Of a stretch of DNA of 36,768 nt, positions 33,854 through 36,768 are shown piece by piece. The notes under the pieces were generated by a model. The model saw only the letters and a list, made by a program, of their open reading frames with translations. It searched no databases and was not told the DNA's origin. Position 1 is the stretch's first letter. The number at the start of each line of letters is the position of its first letter. The position numbers were made by a program, and so were the translations under genes. Source of the stretch: Thiovibrio sp964588325 (GTDB lineage Bacteria; Desulfobacterota; Desulfobulbia; Desulfobulbales; Desulfurivibrionaceae); NCBI GenBank assembly GCA_964588325.1, contig CAZPOR010000019.1, positions 1 to 36,768 on the forward strand, in the 5' to 3' direction.

Positions 33854-36451
33854 ATGGGATCCGCCCCAATCACCTGCGCGGCAACGGCAATTCCGTATGG
33901 TGTCCCCATAAGCACCCTCCCCATCCACGAAATCCTCCCCACGCTGCGGACGCAGCTCGCCAGCCGCGAGGCGGTTGTACTCAGTGCCCCACCCGGCTCG
34001 GGCAAGACCACGGTGGCGCCCCTTGCCCTGCTGAGTGAACCATGGCTGGCGGGAAAAACCATCCTGATGCTGGAGCCGCGCCGCCTGGCCGCCCGGCTGG
34101 CCGCCGGTTTCATGGCCCGGCAATTGAATGAGGCAGTTGGGAACACCGTGGGCTACCGGGTCCGTTTTGAAACGCAGGTTTCCGCGGCAACCAGGGTGGA
34201 GGTGGTTACCGAGGGGGTGTTCACCCGGAGGATGCAGGACGATCCCGAGCTGACCGGGGTGGGGCTGGTCATCTTTGACGAGTTCCACGAACGCAACCTG
34301 CAGGGGGATCTGGCCCTGGCCCTCTGCCTCGATGTAATGACCGGGCTGCGGAATGATCTCAAGCTCCTGGTCATGTCCGCCACCCTGGACACCGAGGCGG
34401 TCAGCCGATTGCTGAATAACGCCCCGGTGGTTTTGGGCACGGGCCGGAGCTACCCCGTGGGCGTGGAATACTGCCCGGGTGGCTCGCCGGCGCAGCTCCC
34501 ACAGCCTCGTCAGATCGCCAAACAGGTAGCTGCGGCCATCCACCAGGGACTGAGCGAGCAGCCGGGGGATATTCTGGCCTTTCTCCCCGGCGCCGCGGAA
34601 ATCCGGCATGCCCAGGCCCTGCTGAGCGCCGGACTGCCTCCTGGGGAAATCGTCATCCATCCCCTGTACGGCGACCTGAGCCTCGGTGCCCAAACCGCCG
34701 CGGTGCAACCGGACCGGGAGGGGCGACGACGCATCATCCTGGCCACCCCCATTGCCGAAACCAGCGTCACCATCGAGGGCATCCACACCGTGGTGGACAG
34801 CGGCTGGAAACGGAGCCCGCAGTTCGACCCCAACAGCGGCCTGAGCCGTCTCACCACCCAACGCATCTCGCACGCTTCGGCCAGCCAACGGGCCGGACGG
34901 GCCGGACGCCTCGGCCCGGGGCACTGCTACCGGCTGTGGAGCATGGGCGAGAATCACGGCCTCAAACCTTTCGACCCGCCGGAGATCCTGACCGCCGACC
35001 TGAGCCAAATGGTTCTGGATCTGGCCCGCTGGGGGGTGCATGACCCTGGCTCCCTGCGCTGGCTCGACCCGCCGCCGGCCGGGCATTTCTCCCAGGCGCA
35101 GTCGGTGCTGCTCACCCTCGGCGCCCTGGACCGCCGGGGACACATCACTCCGCTTGGCAAAAAAATGGCCGAACTCCCCGTCCATCCGCGCCTGGGCCAT
35201 ATGCTGCTTGGGGCTGCCACGCACAACGCAACCGATCTGGCTTGCGACCTGGCCGCCCTGCTCTCGGAACGGGACATCATCAAGGGGCGGGAACGTTCGG
35301 CGGATATAGAAGACCGGCTCCACGCCCTGGCCGCCTTCGGCACCGATGGCCCGGCCGCAGCCAGAGCTCTTGAGGCGGACGCCGATGGGTGCCGCCGGGT
35401 GACGCAGACCAGCCGACAGCTTCGGGAACATCTGCCCAAACCCGCCCGGCCCAAAGGCCAGGGCCAGGCAACGCCGACGGCGAGCGCGGGCGAACTCCTG
35501 GCCCTGGCCTTCCCGGACCGGATCGGTCAGCGAAGGAACGAGGGGAGGGGGCAATACAAACTCACTTCCGGCCGAGGAGCGGTTCTCCCTGCGCATGACC
35601 GCCTCGCCGGCCAGGAATATCTGGCCGTGGCCGAACTGGATGCGGGCCGGATCGAAGGGAGAATCTTTCTCGCCGCCCCCCTTGCCAGGGAGGCAATCAC
35701 CTCCCTTTTCGGAGCCAGACTGCAACGGGAGGAAAAGGTTTTTTGGGAAGAACAGAGCGGCGCGGTCAAGGGGCAGCGCCTCCTGCGCCTGGGCGAACTT
35801 GTCCTGGAGGCCGCCCCCCTGGCGCAACCTTCCGCCGAGGCGGTGCTGACCGCCCTGCTCTCCGGCATCCGCACCCTCGGGCTTGGAGCCCTGCCTTGGA
35901 GCGACAAGGCACGGGAACTGCAGGCCCGCATCATCTGCATGCAACGCTGGCAGCCGAAGGCGGACTGGCCGGAGGTTTCCAATGGTTGCCTGCTCGAAAC
36001 CCTAGAGCAATGGCTATCCCCCTATCTCAGCGGAATGCGGAGCGCGGAACATCTCAAGAAACTCGACCTCTGCGCCATCCTGGCCGCCAAACTCGACTGG
36101 CAACAGCAGAGCCGGCTGGATCGGGAAGCCCCCACCCACCTCACGGTGCCCAGCGGCTCCAAGGTGCGGTTGCGCTACACCCCAGGCGAGCCGCCGGTTT
36201 TGGCGGTGCGCCTCCAGGAGATGTTCGGGTTGGCCGACACCCCCAGGATCTGCAACAACACGGTGCCGGTCCTTCTCCACCTTCTCTCCCCAGCCCAGCG
36301 CCCCATGCAGATCACCCAGGATCTGCGCGGTTTCTGGGAAGGAGCCTACCATGAGGTGAAAAAGGAGCTCCGGGGCCGCTATCCCAAGCACCACTGGCCG
36401 GACGACCCCTGGCAGGCCCAGCCCACCAGCCGGATCAAACCGAGGAAATAG
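33854..36451 (+). CDS. hrpB: ATP-dependent helicase HrpB (DExH)
   Basis: An 865-residue DExH helicase of the HrpA/HrpB group. Motif I APPGSGKTT (45-53), Ia LEPRRLAARL, motif II DEFH (142-145, in IFDEFHERNLQGDLALAL, typical of HrpB), motif III MSATLD, motif IV FLPGAAEI, motif V TPIAETSVTIEGIHTVVDSG and motif VI QRAGRAGRLGPGHCYRLW. The helicase-associated domains follow, and the HrpB C terminus HAPMQ-like QRPMQITQDLRGFWEGAYHEVKKELRGRYPKHHWPDDPW is complete. E. coli HrpB is about 810 residues, so this is slightly longer. ATG 33854 is the only in-frame canonical start near the domain; the first 20 residues lack family similarity. The cellular substrate is not established for the family. Confidence 0.95.
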   Translation: MGSAPITCAATAIPYGVPISTLPIHEILPTLRTQLASREAVVLSAPPGSGKTTVAPLALLSEPWLAGKTILMLEPRRLAARLAAGFMARQLNEAVGNTVGYRVRFETQVSAATRVEVVTEGVFTRRMQDDPELTGVGLVIFDEFHERNLQGDLALALCLDVMTGLRNDLKLLVMSATLDTEAVSRLLNNAPVVLGTGRSYPVGVEYCPGGSPAQLPQPRQIAKQVAAAIHQGLSEQPGDILAFLPGAAEIRHAQALLSAGLPPGEIVIHPLYGDLSLGAQTAAVQPDREGRRRIILATPIAETSVTIEGIHTVVDSGWKRSPQFDPNSGLSRLTTQRISHASASQRAGRAGRLGPGHCYRLWSMGENHGLKPFDPPEILTADLSQMVLDLARWGVHDPGSLRWLDPPPAGHFSQAQSVLLTLGALDRRGHITPLGKKMAELPVHPRLGHMLLGAATHNATDLACDLAALLSERDIIKGRERSADIEDRLHALAAFGTDGPAAARALEADADGCRRVTQTSRQLREHLPKPARPKGQGQATPTASAGELLALAFPDRIGQRRNEGRGQYKLTSGRGAVLPAHDRLAGQEYLAVAELDAGRIEGRIFLAAPLAREAITSLFGARLQREEKVFWEEQSGAVKGQRLLRLGELVLEAAPLAQPSAEAVLTALLSGIRTLGLGALPWSDKARELQARIICMQRWQPKADWPEVSNGCLLETLEQWLSPYLSGMRSAEHLKKLDLCAILAAKLDWQQQSRLDREAPTHLTVPSGSKVRLRYTPGEPPVLAVRLQEMFGLADTPRICNNTVPVLLHLLSPAQRPMQITQDLRGFWEGAYHEVKKELRGRYPKHHWPDDPWQAQPTSRIKPRK

Positions 36452-36768
36452 CCCCCTGTACAGCGCCGCAAACTTCGTGCGCTCCGCGCCCTGCGTGGTA
36501 CAATAATCCCGCGAAAAAAATCTGCTGACCAAGCAATCTCGTCAAATCCTTTGCTTCTCTTCGCAGCTAGAATCCCATTGGCCCGCTGCCGAGCACCGGA
36601 GAGGCTGCCGAAAAGGAGATTTGCACTGTTTGAGGCGAAGCCGAGTTTGCAAAGCCCCGGCAGCATCGAGGAGCACAGGGTATCCCGCCTTCGGCGGGAC
36701 AAGGGACACGGGGGCCTTTTCTTATGTGGCCATCTGTCAATACAATTTATCATGAGACCTTCTTTTTG
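36452..36768. other. structured non-coding tail, repeat-like, cut by window end
   Basis: No supported gene. GCTGCCG (36604-36610) and CGGCAGC (36658-36664) enclose TTTGCA (36620-36625) and TGCAAA (36648-36653), giving a nested hairpin. TCCCGCC-TTC-GGCGGGA (36683-36699) is a second hairpin. Near 36470-36500, ACTTCGTGCGCTCCGCGCCCTGCGTGGT looks like half of a common intergenic palindrome. The stretch may be a dispersed repeat. A minus-strand open frame across it has odd Ser/Arg/Cys-rich composition and no family match. Confidence 0.45.

Noticed and set aside
36379..36753. 124-codon minus-strand open frame at the window end
   Set aside because: It overlaps the 3' end of hrpB and the hairpin-rich tail, its Ser/Arg/Cys-rich translation matches nothing I recognise, and no ribosome site precedes it.

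Overview
The window (about 60% GC by eye, densely coded) looks like a chromosomal segment of an anaerobic Desulfobacterota (deltaproteobacterial) organism, possibly of the Desulfobulbales or Desulfuromonadales type. The pointers are a 2-oxoacid:ferredoxin oxidoreductase (IorAB) next to two phenylacetate-CoA ligases and a Liv transporter, a five-haem c-type cytochrome that appears to contain selenocysteine, a haem-motif DUF3365 sensor kinase with a partner receiver, and a ferredoxin-nitroreductase fusion. The taxonomic guess is inference from gene content only.

Layout. 1-60: 3' part of tRNA-Lys(CTT). 300-4263 (+): DEAD-box RNA helicase, Uup-type ABC-F ATPase and dihydrofolate reductase, closed by a bidirectional terminator shared with the convergent ettA (4363-6048, -). 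ettA has a structured leader. 6273-11625 (-): a signalling block of hybrid histidine kinase, stand-alone receiver and DUF3365 haem sensor kinase, plus a membrane diguanylate cyclase. 11847-14291 (+): ferredoxin-nitroreductase, a small SlyX-like protein and an XPB/ResIII-like helicase. 14415-15938 (+): an outer-membrane beta-barrel protein with its own terminator.

16156-27786 (+) is a coherent aromatic amino-acid locus: iorA, iorB, paaK-1, an ACT-ACT protein, livK, livH, livM, livG, livF, paaK-2 and a class I aminotransferase. The likely flow is uptake by Liv, transamination to arylpyruvate, oxidative decarboxylation by IorAB to arylacetyl-CoA with reduced ferredoxin, and interconversion with arylacetate by the ligases. 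Several gaps in this locus carry inverted-repeat elements of two families, one purine-rich AAGG and one with a CGCAGAGAC core.

27951-31888 holds TerC-like and MFS membrane proteins, a convergent amidohydrolase, a YjbQ/UPF0047 protein and a CDP-alcohol phosphatidyltransferase. After a 390-base leader region comes the most interesting gene, 32279-33568: a secreted five-haem cytochrome whose frame is interrupted by one TGA at 33182-33184 and then continues in frame for 127 more residues. The arrangement matches the ExtKL (seleno)protein family, and a short SECIS-like hairpin with a GGTC loop lies just after the TGA. A strong terminator follows, then an HrpB-type DExH helicase (33854-36451) and a 317-base structured non-coding tail.

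Many very long antisense or other-frame open frames exist (for example opposite ettA and the kinases). They are explained by GC-rich codon bias and are not annotated.
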